Shown here in pieces: positions 45,333 to 53,028 of a stretch of 64,000 nt of DNA. How positions within the stretch are numbered: position 1 is the first letter of the stretch; each line of letters starts with the position of its first letter. Below the pieces are notes generated by a model. The model was not told the DNA's origin. It saw only the letters and a program-made list of their open reading frames with translations, and did no database searches. Origin of the DNA: Oceanicaulis sp. MMSF_3324 (GTDB lineage Bacteria; Pseudomonadota; Alphaproteobacteria; Caulobacterales; Maricaulaceae); assembly GCF_030733545.1 (NCBI RefSeq), contig NZ_JASHIU010000009.1, positions 1 to 64,000 of the forward strand. Direction: 5' to 3'. Made by a program: the position numbers and the translations under genes.

Positions 45333-46390
45333 GCCTTCCCGTCAGAGATCATCGACCAGTCCAGCGGCTCGCCGAAACTGAGATCGCGGGCTGCCGTCCG
45401 GCCCAGAACCCTGGTCCATTCGCGCGGATGCAGGCCGCCGCCCGGACGTACCGAGCGCACATTGTCTTCGGTCAAGGCTTCGCCCGCCTTGATGTCGCGC
45501 GTGACATAGAGCGATCGGCGCACTGTGCGCGAGCCGAGTTCGGATTGCGCCAGGCCCTGGCGCACGCCGCCCAGGGCGGCATGGGCGTTCCGGGTTTCCC
45601 GGACAAGGCTCGCCAGCTCATCGGGCTCGAGCGAGAACGCCGCGTCCGGCCCGCCATCAGAGCGGCGCAAGGTGACATGCTTTTCAATCATGCGCGCGCC
45701 CAGGGCGGTTGCGGCGACCGGCGCCGCAATGCCTGGCGTATGGTCGCTCAATCCGATGGGAAGCTGCAGCCGGGTGATCAGGTCGGGAATGGAGTTGAGG
45801 TCCGCCTGCTCGATCGGGGTCGGATAGCCCGAGGTGCAATGCAGGATGCACAAGCGGTCGCAGCCCGCCTGCCGGGCGGTCAGAACCGCTTCGATGACTT
45901 CGTCCCAGCTGGCCATGCCGGTGGACATGATCAGCGGTCGGCCGGTTTGCGCGGCATAGGTGATCAGAGGCAGGTCGATCAGCTCAAAAGACGCGATCTT
46001 GTAGGCAGGCGGTTCGAACTGTTCGAGAAAATCGACGGCGGTGAAATCGAACGGGGAGGAGAAGACCTCCATGCCGTGATTGCGGCCGCGCTCGAACAGG
46101 GCGGCGTGCCAGTCCCAGGGCGTGTGCGCTTCCTCATAGAGGTCGTGCAGCTTGCGCCCATCCCAGAGCCCGCCTTCGAGCACAAAGCCCGGCCCGTCAT
46201 GATCCAGCGTGATGGTGTCGGCGGTGTAGGTCTGCAGCTTCAGCGCATCTGCCCCGGCCTCGGCGCAGGCGTCGATGATCTCCAGGGCGCGCGACAGGTC
46301 TCCGCTGTGATTGGCCGACAGCTCCGCCACGATCACGGGCGGACGGCTCGGGTCCTCGATCTGGTCAAACACGGAAGAGGGGGCGGTCAT
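45329..46390 (-). CDS. pseI: Pseudaminic acid synthase PseI (NeuB family)
   Basis: Condenses the 6-deoxy-2,4-diacetamido hexose with phosphoenolpyruvate. The 353-aa product has ELSANHSGDLSRALEIIDACAEAGADALKLQTYTADTITLD, LWDGRKLHDLYEEAHTPWDWH, ILHCTSGYPTP, GLSDHTPGIAAPVAATALGARMIEKHVTLRR and an SAF domain at the C-terminus (residues about 290-350). The LWDGxxLxxLYxEAHTPWxWH segment points to PseI rather than LegI/NeuB. It heads the five-gene operon and is divergent from a methyltransferase gene. Confidence 0.92.
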   Translation of the reverse strand: MTAPSSVFDQIEDPSRPPVIVAELSANHSGDLSRALEIIDACAEAGADALKLQTYTADTITLDHDGPGFVLEGGLWDGRKLHDLYEEAHTPWDWHAALFERGRNHGMEVFSSPFDFTAVDFLEQFEPPAYKIASFELIDLPLITYAAQTGRPLIMSTGMASWDEVIEAVLTARQAGCDRLCILHCTSGYPTPIEQADLNSIPDLITRLQLPIGLSDHTPGIAAPVAATALGARMIEKHVTLRRSDGGPDAAFSLEPDELASLVRETRNAHAALGGVRQGLAQSELGSRTVRRSLYVTRDIKAGEALTEDNVRSVRPGGGLHPREWTRVLGRTAARDLSFGEPLDWSMISDGKA

Positions 46391-46480
46391 GACAACGCTC
46401 CTGCCGATTGCTTGGGCGAGTTTACTGTTATGGGGAGTCTTGGTTCATTAAGAATGAAGCCAGATGGAGATCGGCGTCAG

Positions 46481-47128
46481 ATGACACTGAGCGCGCACAA
46501 CGCCCGGCAATGGGATGAGTTCTATAAATCCTCCCAGACGCGCGTGCCTTACACCGATGCCACGGTGTTCGCCCTGATCGCGCTGGCGCGCAATCCCGAT
46601 GCGGTGGTGTTCGAGTTCGGCTGCGGAAACGGGCAGAATCTCGGCTTCCTGCGCGGGCTCTATCCCGAAGCCGTGCTGCTGGGCTGCGATGTCTCCGAAC
46701 AGGCTCTCATCAAGGGGCGCCAAAGCTATGACCGGCTGGGTCTCTTCGTCAGTGGCGATGCGCTGGGGCTCAAGCCCGGCGCGATCGATGTCATTGTCGA
46801 ACGCGCCACCTTGCAGCACATCCCCAAGCCGCTCGCGGCGGCCTATGTGGATGAGATGTATGAAGCGCTCAAGCCGGGAGGACGCGCCTTCTTCGAGGTC
46901 GCCAGCACCGATCACGGCTATGCGCAGATGGGAGACGGATCCGACGACCCGGTGTTCGGCCATCGCGTCTTCTATGATCTGGACGAACTCAAGGCGCTCT
47001 TCGCTCGCTTTGACGTCGATCAGGTCTTTGACCGTCGGCGCAAGCAGGTCGATGGCGACGCCGTGCGTGATGGCCGCCCCGTGTATGACGAGGCGGCCTT
47101 CCAGTTCTATCTCAGCAAGCCCGCCTAG
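46481..47128 (+). CDS. SAM-dependent methyltransferase, glycan locus
   Basis: The 215-aa product has motif I VFEFGCGNGQNLGFLRG, then AVLLGCDVSEQALIKGRQ, the VERATLQHIPKPLAAAYVDEMYEALKPGGRAFFEVAS block and LDELKALFARFDVDQVFDRR. ATG 46481 is preferred because GGAG lies upstream, and an earlier in-frame ATG at 46454 lacks a site. It lies between pseI and flmG in the opposite direction. Its TAG and the flmG stop share the palindromic CTAG. A role in methylating the flagellin sugar is inferred from context. Confidence 0.82.
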   Translation: MTLSAHNARQWDEFYKSSQTRVPYTDATVFALIALARNPDAVVFEFGCGNGQNLGFLRGLYPEAVLLGCDVSEQALIKGRQSYDRLGLFVSGDALGLKPGAIDVIVERATLQHIPKPLAAAYVDEMYEALKPGGRAFFEVASTDHGYAQMGDGSDDPVFGHRVFYDLDELKALFARFDVDQVFDRRRKQVDGDAVRDGRPVYDEAAFQFYLSKPA

Positions 47129-48927
47129 GCGGCCCTGGCGGCTTCAACCTCTTCCGCCAGCGCTTTGGCGACTTGCTTGAGGATGGAGATCCAGTCCGCA
47201 TATCCCTTGCCGAAGAAGGAGCGCGTCGTCGGGAACCAGGGCGAACGACCGGCGCCCATATGGCTCCAGATGCGCCCGTGGGGGTGGATGTACCAGATAT
47301 TGCCGCCGGCCGCCGCGCCCAGCGAGGTGGTGGCGTTGGTCGGACCGATGACGAGGTCGCAGGCTTTGGCCAGGGCCGTGACCTGATCCAGATCGTTTTT
47401 CAGATCAATGCCGTCGAGCGTGTGCACATCCACGCCGAATTTGGATTTGGCGAAGGCGATATCCTCTTCCGCATCGCCATATTGCAGGTTCACGAAGGTC
47501 ACGCCGGGCGTTTTCAGAACCGGCTTCCACAATTCGAACGCGGAGAAATGCTTGGAGCGTTTGGCGTCCATCTTCAGCGACTTCCACAAAATGCCCACCT
47601 TCAGGCCTTCGGGCAGTTCGCCGAGTTTCTCGCGCCAGTGGTCCACATCCGCCTGGGGCGGTTCGAGCGTGGGCGCCTTGGCGAAGGCATCCAGCGACGT
47701 GCGGAAGGCGCGCGCAGGTTGGGCGAAGGGCGTCCAGTAGTCGAACTCGATCCCGTCCTCGAAGCCGACAATGCCGCGCAGATCCTTGCCTTCCCGCTTG
47801 ACGGTGCGGTGCGTGCCGACAATCGCCTCGGGATACACCGCCTGCACCATCGCCATGAGGCGTTTCTCGACAGCGATGTAGAGCTGGCCTTCCGGTCCGA
47901 TGGCGTCGATCAGGTCCCGTCCCAGCTGCAGGAACAGGATCTCGTCGCCCAGCCCCTGTTCGCCAATCCACAGCACCTTCTTGCCGCGTATGGCGTCCAC
48001 ATCATCGCCATCCCAGCGCGGCGCATCGATCAGGAAATGCGTGACATTGGTGTATTCAGGCTCCAGACGGCTCTTGTAGAGATCCCAGCCGGCTTCCAGC
48101 TCGCCCAGCGCCAGCAGGGACTGGGACAGGCCATGGTTCATGATGATCACGTCCTTCTGGGACGCGGCGGTTTTCAGAGCCTCGCGGAAATGATGTGCGG
48201 ATTTCTCAGGCTCGCCTAGCAGCTCATAGGCGAACGCCGTATTGTGATGGGCGCGCGCAAAGTCTGGCTGAAGACGCAAGGCTTCGCTGTAAAAGGTCAG
48301 CGCCTGATCGGGTTCGCCCTTTTCCAGCAAGGTCGTACCCAGAGAGTTCCAGAAATCTTTCTCTTCGGGATTGGCGTAGATCGCCGCGCGCAGGATTTCG
48401 ATGGAATCCTCGAACTTGCCCTGATCGCGCAGCACGCCGGAGAGATTGATCACGCCTGCGGGATGGTTGGGCGAGAGCTGGAGAAACAGGCGCAGGAACT
48501 TTTCCGCCGCCGGCATCATGTCCAGCTTCCAGGCCAGCATGGCGAGGTTGAGATAGACTTCGGAATTGTGCGGGTTCAGCTTCCAAGCGCGCTCGTAGAA
48601 CTGAAGCGCTTTCGCCAGGCGTCCGAGACGCTCCAGGCAGATCGCCAGGGCATGGTTCGCCAACGAGCTCTGGGGGGCGATGTCCACAGCGTCGAGGCAA
48701 AGCTTGGCGGCCTTGGCGGCGGAGACGCGGTCGTCATCAACGATTTTCATCGCACGCTTGAGCAGGCCGATCGCCTTGGGCGAGAGATTGTCGTCCTTGC
48801 TTTTGGTCGAGGACAAGGCGCGCTGGACTTCAGATGAGGCGGACTCATCACGCCGGCCTCGAACCTCGCGAACGGCTTCTTCTTCACCCGCCGCCAGCTC
48901 CGCTTCAAGATCGAGCAATTCGCTCAT
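47125..48927 (-). CDS. flmG: FlmG-like flagellin glycosyltransferase (TPR plus GT domain)
   Basis: Predicted to glycosylate flagellin with the nonulosonic acid. The 600-aa protein has an N-terminal acidic segment, a TPR array (about residues 55-260: NHALAICLERLGRLAKALQFYERAW, WNSLGTTLLEKGEPDQALTFYSEAL) and a C-terminal GT-B-like region (about 300-590) with LKVGILWKSLKMDAKRSKHFSAFELW and VIGPTNATTSLGAAAGG. This architecture matches Caulobacter FlmG, where the TPR part binds flagellin. It ends at the methyltransferase 3' end and faces flbT. Confidence 0.8.
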   Translation of the reverse strand: MSELLDLEAELAAGEEEAVREVRGRRDESASSEVQRALSSTKSKDDNLSPKAIGLLKRAMKIVDDDRVSAAKAAKLCLDAVDIAPQSSLANHALAICLERLGRLAKALQFYERAWKLNPHNSEVYLNLAMLAWKLDMMPAAEKFLRLFLQLSPNHPAGVINLSGVLRDQGKFEDSIEILRAAIYANPEEKDFWNSLGTTLLEKGEPDQALTFYSEALRLQPDFARAHHNTAFAYELLGEPEKSAHHFREALKTAASQKDVIIMNHGLSQSLLALGELEAGWDLYKSRLEPEYTNVTHFLIDAPRWDGDDVDAIRGKKVLWIGEQGLGDEILFLQLGRDLIDAIGPEGQLYIAVEKRLMAMVQAVYPEAIVGTHRTVKREGKDLRGIVGFEDGIEFDYWTPFAQPARAFRTSLDAFAKAPTLEPPQADVDHWREKLGELPEGLKVGILWKSLKMDAKRSKHFSAFELWKPVLKTPGVTFVNLQYGDAEEDIAFAKSKFGVDVHTLDGIDLKNDLDQVTALAKACDLVIGPTNATTSLGAAAGGNIWYIHPHGRIWSHMGAGRSPWFPTTRSFFGKGYADWISILKQVAKALAEEVEAARAA

Positions 48928-49093
48928 CACGCTTTATCCCTTGCAGTTTATGAGGCCAGCAACGGATGCTTCGATTAAGGTTCCGCTAATAATGAGCGCC
49001 TGCGGCACAGAAACGGTTTCTTCACTCTGTCCTGATTGAGTGGGGCGGTCGGTTGCCCTCAGGCCGCACCGACGATGAAGGGTCAGACTAGCC

Positions 49094-49495
49094 ATGCCGC
49101 TTAAGCTTTCTTTGAAGCCGGGTGAGAAGTTCGTTCTGAACGGAGCCGTTGTGGAAAACGGGGATCGCCGGGCGACCCTGGTTTTGCAGAACAAGGCCAG
49201 CGTTCTGCGGGAAAAGGACATCATGCAGGAGCATGAAGTCGATACGCCCGCCAAGCGCATCTATTTCCCGGTCATGATGATGTACCTCTCATCAACCAGT
49301 CAGGACGGATTATATGACGAATTCGTTCTGCGTATGACAGAGTTCATGAACGCTGTGGGCTCTTCGGACGTCATGGCCGAGTGCGTATCGGTCAGCCGGG
49401 AAGTCATGGCGGGTGAGTTCTACAAGGCATTGCTGCGTTGCCGGAAGTTGATCCAATACGAAGCCAAGCTTCTTGCTGGACCGGACGAGGCGTAA
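49094..49495 (+). CDS. flbT: Flagellin translation regulator FlbT
   Basis: FlbT of 133 aa, which in Caulobacter binds the 5' UTR of flagellin mRNA and restrains its translation until the hook is complete. The sequence (PLKLSLKPGEKFVLNGAVVENGDRRATLVLQNKASVLREKDIM, then RIYFPVMMMYL, YDEFVLRM) is the FlbT family pattern. It is followed by flaF and the first flagellin in the same direction. The leader palindromes before the flagellins are natural candidate target sites. Confidence 0.94.
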   Translation: MPLKLSLKPGEKFVLNGAVVENGDRRATLVLQNKASVLREKDIMQEHEVDTPAKRIYFPVMMMYLSSTSQDGLYDEFVLRMTEFMNAVGSSDVMAECVSVSREVMAGEFYKALLRCRKLIQYEAKLLAGPDEA

Positions 49496-49510
49496 AGAGG
49501 CGAAGCGTTC

Positions 49511-49861
49511 ATGTCGTATCAGGCCTATAAAACTGCGTCGTCACGCACCGAAGATCCCCGTCAGACCGAGTATCGATTGCTCGGCGAGGTGACGCGCGGT
49601 CTTATGGAAGTGCGCGATGCGCCGAAGAGCGAAATCCGTCAGCGTGCGGCGGCGCTGGACCGCAACCGCCGTGTCTGGTCCGCCTTTGCGGCCGATTGCG
49701 CCAGCGAGCACAACAATCTGCCCGAAGCGCTGCGGGCGGGGATCATCTCTTTGTCGATTTTCGTCTCCAAGGAGACGAGCGCGGCCATGCGTGGAGAGAG
49801 TGATCTCGAGGCGCTGATCGATATCAACCGTACGATCATGCAGGGCCTCTCACCCTCCTGA
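49511..49861 (+). CDS. flaF: Flagellar protein FlaF
   Basis: FlaF of 116 aa, a small protein that in Caulobacter is needed for flagellin synthesis/secretion and opposes FlbT. It begins AYKTASSRTEDPRQTEYRLLGEVTRGLMEV, then RRVWSAFAADCASEHNNLPEALRAGIISLSIFV, all family-typical. It starts 15 nt after flbT with GAGGCGAA upstream and precedes the first flagellin by 227 nt. Confidence 0.94.
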   Translation: MSYQAYKTASSRTEDPRQTEYRLLGEVTRGLMEVRDAPKSEIRQRAAALDRNRRVWSAFAADCASEHNNLPEALRAGIISLSIFVSKETSAAMRGESDLEALIDINRTIMQGLSPS

Positions 49862-49891
49862 CGCAGCGGGTTTGTCGGCAAAACCGCCCTG

Positions 49892-49908
49892 CCGGTCGAA
49901 ATTGCCGG
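49892..49908. promoter_or_regulatory. ftr-like (FlbD enhancer) candidate upstream of flagellin 1
   Basis: CCGGTCGAAATTGCCGG is palindromic in its outer part and has the right half TGCCGG of the Caulobacter ftr element. A second half-site CGGCAAAA lies at 49876-49883. They are about 93-125 bp upstream of the -24 element at 50001. Confidence 0.5.
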
Positions 49909-50000
49909 GCAGGTCGTGCTGCGCATCGTTGGCGGTGCGCTGGGAATTTTTCAAAACATTGAAACATATAGTGTAATTCTTGCTGCGTATGCGTGATGTG

Positions 50001-50016
50001 CGGCACGGGGATTGCT
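50001..50016 (+). promoter_or_regulatory. Sigma-54 promoter of flagellin 1
   Basis: CGGCACGGGGATTGCT matches the -24/-12 consensus TGGCACG-N4-TTGC in all but the first base, with 10 nt between GG and GC. The predicted start is near 50027, about 60 nt before the flagellin ATG. Confidence 0.82.
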
Positions 50017-50020
50017 GTGT

Positions 50021-50051
50021 CTTGGCCGGGACAAAATGTCCGCCGGCCAAG
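50021..50051. promoter_or_regulatory. Nested palindrome at the flagellin 1 transcription start
   Basis: CTTGGCCGG pairs with CCGGCCAAG, and inside lies GACA-AAA-TGTC. It straddles the predicted start, so it is more likely a protein-binding site (FlbD-type) than an RNA hairpin. A second smaller stem, CCGTTC / GAACGG (50058-50076), lies next to the ribosome-binding site AACGGAGGAA. Confidence 0.55.
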
Positions 50052-50088
50052 AACAGGCCGTTCGCTTCCAGAACGGAGGAACCCCACA

Positions 50089-50916
50089 ATGAACGTTTCT
50101 GTGAACACCAACTCAGGAGCCATGATCGCGCTCCAGAATCTGAACAAGACCAACATGGAACTGCAAACCACACAGAACCGGATCAACACCGGTCTGGAAG
50201 TGTCTAGCGCAAAGGACAATGGCGGCGTGTACGCCATCGCCCAGCGCATGCGCTCCCAGGTTTCAGGCTATGGGGTTGTCGGACAGATCCTGGACCGGGG
50301 CGAGGCGACGCTCGACGTTGCACTTGCCGCCGGTGAAGCGATCTCGGATCTGATGGTCGAAATGAATGAGAAGGCCTTGGCGGCGTCTGACGCATCATTG
50401 GATACGGCTAGCCGGAGCGCTCTGAATGAAGATTTCAAAGCGCTGCGCGACCAGATCTCAACGATCGTCAACAATGCCGAGTTCAATGGCGTGAACCTCA
50501 TCGATGGTTCAACCAACGCCTTTGTTGCGCTGGCCAACCAGGACGGCTCGAACACGATTACCGTGAGTTCCGAGAACATGTCGCTCTCGGGCTCCATCGT
50601 GTCCCTGACGTCCACGGCGTCGTTCGCGACCGCCACTCAGGCCAGCAATATTGCTTCTCAGATCAGCACTTCGCTGGATGCGGTGAACTCGTCGCTTGCG
50701 CGACTGGGCACCAAATCCAAAGCGTTGGAGATCCACTCCTCGTTTGTCACAAAACTTTCCGACGCTCTGGAAGTCGGTATCGGCAATCTGGTCGATGCGG
50801 ATCTGGCCAAGGAGTCTGCCGAGTTGCAGGCCCTGCAGGTCAAGCAGCAGCTGGGCACGCAGGCGCTTTCGATCGCCAACCAGCAGCCGCAATCGATCCT
50901 GTCGTATTTCGGCTAG
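50089..50916 (+). CDS. Flagellin 1
   Basis: Filament subunit of 275 aa. ATG 50089 (MNVSVNTNSGAM) is used, with AACGGAGGA upstream. The N-terminal D0/D1 helices are MIALQNLNKTNMELQTTQNRINTGLEVSSAKDNGGVYAIAQRMRSQVSGY. The C-terminal D0 has LVDADLAKESAELQALQVKQQLGTQALSIANQQPQSIL. No large D2/D3 insert is present, giving the short alphaproteobacterial type. It is about 60-65% alike its neighbours by eye and differs from them in LEVSSAKDNGGVYAIA and the QQPQS end. A strong terminator follows. Confidence 0.96.
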   Translation: MNVSVNTNSGAMIALQNLNKTNMELQTTQNRINTGLEVSSAKDNGGVYAIAQRMRSQVSGYGVVGQILDRGEATLDVALAAGEAISDLMVEMNEKALAASDASLDTASRSALNEDFKALRDQISTIVNNAEFNGVNLIDGSTNAFVALANQDGSNTITVSSENMSLSGSIVSLTSTASFATATQASNIASQISTSLDAVNSSLARLGTKSKALEIHSSFVTKLSDALEVGIGNLVDADLAKESAELQALQVKQQLGTQALSIANQQPQSILSYFG

Positions 50917-50930
50917 GGCGTGCGGTTCGG

Positions 50931-50970
50931 GCCGGGATTGCAATTGCAATCCCGGCTTTCCTTTTTCTTT
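50931..50970 (+). terminator. Terminator after flagellin 1
   Basis: A perfect 26-bp palindrome beginning GCCGGGATTGCA (50931-50956) is followed by TTTCCTTTTTCTTT. It makes the flagellin 1 mRNA monocistronic or ends the flbT-flaF transcript. Confidence 0.88.
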
Positions 50971-51015
50971 CAAGCTTTCATTAACCAAATCAACCAGCTG
51001 GCCGTGCTGCCTGCT

Positions 51016-51072
51016 CGGCAAAAAGTGCCGCGCCCGGCAATTCCTGCCGGGTCTAGGCGGCAAGAATTGCCC
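51016..51072. promoter_or_regulatory. Three tandem ftr-like palindromes (FlbD enhancer candidates)
   Basis: CGGCA-N5-TGCCG occurs at 51016-51030 and 51035-51049 (extended CCCGGCA ... TGCCGGG at 51033-51051). A near copy, CGGCA-N5-TGCCC, lies at 51058-51072. They start 90-146 bp upstream of the -24 element of flagellin 2, the expected enhancer range for FlbD. The Caulobacter ftr consensus is of this CGGCA...TGCCG kind. Confidence 0.75.
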
Positions 51073-51161
51073 GCTCCTCGTGACAAGGTAAACGAAACCG
51101 CATTCGGGCTGCGACGAACAATCAATGGCTTAGTGGTGGTTTCTTAGGCAAAGGGTGAATC

Positions 51162-51177
51162 TGGCCCCGGCCTTGCT
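51162..51177 (+). promoter_or_regulatory. Sigma-54 promoter of flagellin 2
   Basis: TGGCCCCGGCCTTGCT keeps TGG, the C at position 4, the TTGC and the 10-nt spacing. It gives a start near 51188, about 68 nt before the ATG. Confidence 0.78.
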
Positions 51178-51203
51178 CCTAGATGTGCGGACCAGAAGGT
51201 CTG

Positions 51204-51240
51204 ACGCGCAAAATGCACGTCACATCAAACGTAGAAACGT
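51204..51240 (+). promoter_or_regulatory. Flagellin 2 leader stems
   Basis: ACGCGCA-AAA-TGCACGT (one mismatch) at 51204-51220 and ACGT-AGAA-ACGT at 51229-51240. Matching elements with different bases occur before flagellins 3 and 4. Followed by ACAGGAGCC, the ribosome-binding site. Confidence 0.6.
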
Positions 51241-51255
51241 GACAGGAGCCAAGAA

Positions 51256-52080
51256 ATGGCGACGATCAATACCAATCCGGGCGCAATGATCGCCCTGCAA
51301 AACCTGAATCAGACCAACAAGGATCTGCAGCAGGTTCAACAACGCATCAACACCGGTCTGGCGATCAGCTCGGCCAAGGATAATGGTGGCGTGTTCGCCA
51401 TCGCTCAATCCATGCGCGCTGACGTGGCTGGCTATAATGCCGTGTCCCAGTCGCTTGACCTGGCCCAATCCACTGTGGACGTCGCCCTGGCGGCGGGTGA
51501 AGCCATCTCCGACTTGATGGTCGAGATGAAGGAAAAAGCGCTCGCATCCACCGATTCCTCGCTGGATACCGCGTCCCGCAATGCGTTGAACGAAGATTTT
51601 GTCGCCCTGCGCGACCAGATTTCGACCATCGTGGAGAATGCCGAGTTCAACGGCACCAATCTCATCTCCAACGGCGCGTCCGATATCACGGCGCTCGCCA
51701 ATGCAGATGGCTCGAACACCATCACCATCGGTGCTGAAGACCTGAGCCTGACGGGCGGTACGCTGTCCATCGGCGCCGGCAGCACGATCTCGACGGTGGC
51801 CGCCGCCAGCACGGCTGTGGCTGCGATCGAAGCGGGTCTGGACAACCTGAACTCCGCGCTGGCCCGTCTGGGCACCGGCTCGAAGTCCCTGGAAATCCAC
51901 TCCACCTTCGTCACCAAGCTGTCTGATGCCCTGGAGAAAGGCATCGGCAACCTGGTCGACGCGGATCTGGCCAAAGAGTCGGCTCGTCTCCAGTCGCTGC
52001 AGGTCAAGCAGCAGCTGGGTACGCAGGCGCTCTCGATCGCGAACTCCGCACCGAGCTCAATCCTGAGTTACTTCCGGTAA
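51256..52080 (+). CDS. Flagellin 2
   Basis: Filament subunit of 274 aa, start ATINTNPGAMIALQNLNQTNKDLQQVQQRINTGLAISSAKDNGGVF. End LVDADLAKESARLQSLQVKQQLGTQALSIANSAPSSILSYFR. The D0/D1 regions are nearly identical to flagellins 3 and 4, while the central part (about residues 135-200) differs. GGAGCCAAGAA precedes the ATG, and the same leader is used in all three. It is the first cistron of the tandem triple and is driven by the sigma-54 promoter at 51162. Confidence 0.96.
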   Translation: MATINTNPGAMIALQNLNQTNKDLQQVQQRINTGLAISSAKDNGGVFAIAQSMRADVAGYNAVSQSLDLAQSTVDVALAAGEAISDLMVEMKEKALASTDSSLDTASRNALNEDFVALRDQISTIVENAEFNGTNLISNGASDITALANADGSNTITIGAEDLSLTGGTLSIGAGSTISTVAAASTAVAAIEAGLDNLNSALARLGTGSKSLEIHSTFVTKLSDALEKGIGNLVDADLAKESARLQSLQVKQQLGTQALSIANSAPSSILSYFR

Positions 52081-52095
52081 TTCAAGCCCAGTTTC

Positions 52096-52128
52096 GGCGA
52101 TGGCGTCATAGAACATGGCGTCGTCGCC
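52096..52128 (+). promoter_or_regulatory. Intercistronic hairpin between flagellins 2 and 3
   Basis: A 14-bp stem with three G-U pairs (GGCGATGGCGTCAT / ATGGCGTCGTCGCC) closes on AGAAC, 15 nt after the flagellin 2 stop. The tip CAT-AGAA-C-ATG recurs in the next gap (53029-53062). No T-run follows, so it could protect or process the mRNA rather than end it. Confidence 0.6.
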
Positions 52129-52138
52129 GGATCCCTGG

Positions 52139-52171
52139 CGCGCAAAAAGCGCGTCTCAACCGTAGAAACGG
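52139..52171 (+). promoter_or_regulatory. Flagellin 3 leader stems
   Basis: CGCGC-AAAAA-GCGCG (52139-52153) and CCGT-AGAA-ACGG (52160-52171), 20-53 nt before the ATG. The first also resembles a weak -24/-12 element (TGGCGCGCAAAAAGC). Confidence 0.6.
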
Positions 52172-52191
52172 ATCTTTGAAGGAGCCAAGAA

Positions 52192-53016
52192 ATGGCGACG
52201 ATCAATACCAACCCCGGGGCGATGATCGCCCTTCAGAACCTGAATCAGACCAACAAGGATCTGCAGCAGGTTCAGCAGCGCATCAACACCGGCCTGGCGA
52301 TCAGCTCGGCCAAGGACAATGGCGGCGTGTTCGCGATTGCCCAGTCGATGCGTGCGGACGTGGCCGGCTACAAAGCCGTCAACCAATCGCTGGATCTGGC
52401 TCAGTCCACCGTGGACGTGGCCCTGGCGGCGGGTGAAGCCATCTCCGACCTGATGGTCGAGATGAAAGAGAAGGCGCTGGCGTCCACGGACACCTCGCTG
52501 GACACCGCGTCCCGCAATGCCCTGAACGAGGATTTCACCGCGCTGCGTGACCAGATCGGCACCATCGTGGCGAACGCCGAATTCAACGGCACCAACCTGA
52601 TCAATAACGGCGCGACCGATATCACGGCGCTGGCCAACGCTGACGGCTCCAACACCATCACCATTGGTGCGGAAGATCTCAGCCTGACCGGCACCACGAT
52701 CACTCTGACCGCCGGTAGCGTGATCAACACCACGACCACCGCGAACGCCGCGGTGTCCGCCATCGAAACCTCGCTGGACAACCTGAACTCCGCGCTGGCT
52801 CGCCTCGGCACCGGCTCGAAGTCTTTGGAGATCCACGGGACCTTCGTGAACAAGCTGTCGGACGCTCTTGAAAAAGGCATCGGCAACCTGGTCGACGCGG
52901 ATCTGGCCAAAGAGTCGGCTCGTCTCCAGTCGCTGCAGGTCAAGCAGCAGCTGGGCACGCAGGCGCTCTCGATCGCGAACTCCGCGCCGAGCTCGATCCT
53001 GGGTTACTTCCGGTAA
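52192..53016 (+). CDS. Flagellin 3
   Basis: Filament subunit of 274 aa, nearly identical to flagellin 2 in its first 130 and last 70 residues (start MATINTNPGAMIALQNLNQ, end NSAPSSILGYFR). The variable centre has LSLTGTTITLTAGSVINTTTTANAAVSAIETSLDN. No clear sigma-54 promoter of its own is present, so it is probably co-transcribed with flagellin 2 by read-through. The gap after it carries the second hairpin with the same tip. Confidence 0.96.
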   Translation: MATINTNPGAMIALQNLNQTNKDLQQVQQRINTGLAISSAKDNGGVFAIAQSMRADVAGYKAVNQSLDLAQSTVDVALAAGEAISDLMVEMKEKALASTDTSLDTASRNALNEDFTALRDQIGTIVANAEFNGTNLINNGATDITALANADGSNTITIGAEDLSLTGTTITLTAGSVINTTTTANAAVSAIETSLDNLNSALARLGTGSKSLEIHGTFVNKLSDALEKGIGNLVDADLAKESARLQSLQVKQQLGTQALSIANSAPSSILGYFR

Positions 53017-53028
53017 TCCCTAAGACTT

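Larger units (their letters stand above)
50917..51255. other. 339-nt intergenic region between flagellins 1 and 2
   Basis: No gene is visible. It holds the terminator of flagellin 1, a three-site ftr-like array (51016-51072), a sigma-54 promoter (51162-51177) and a leader with two small stems (51204-51240). This is the most regulated-looking gap in the window. Confidence 0.8.

Noticed and set aside
45209-46480. Long plus-strand frame leading into the methyltransferase at 46481
   Set aside because: It is antisense to the pseI gene. Only the part from ATG 46481 resembles a protein family.
48950-48968. Minus-strand sigma-54-like element before flmG
   Set aside because: The distance between GG and GC is 11 nt instead of 10.
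49010-49027. Sigma-54-like element before flbT (GGCACAGAAACGGT)
   Set aside because: The -12 position reads GT and not GC, so the match fails at the essential dinucleotide.
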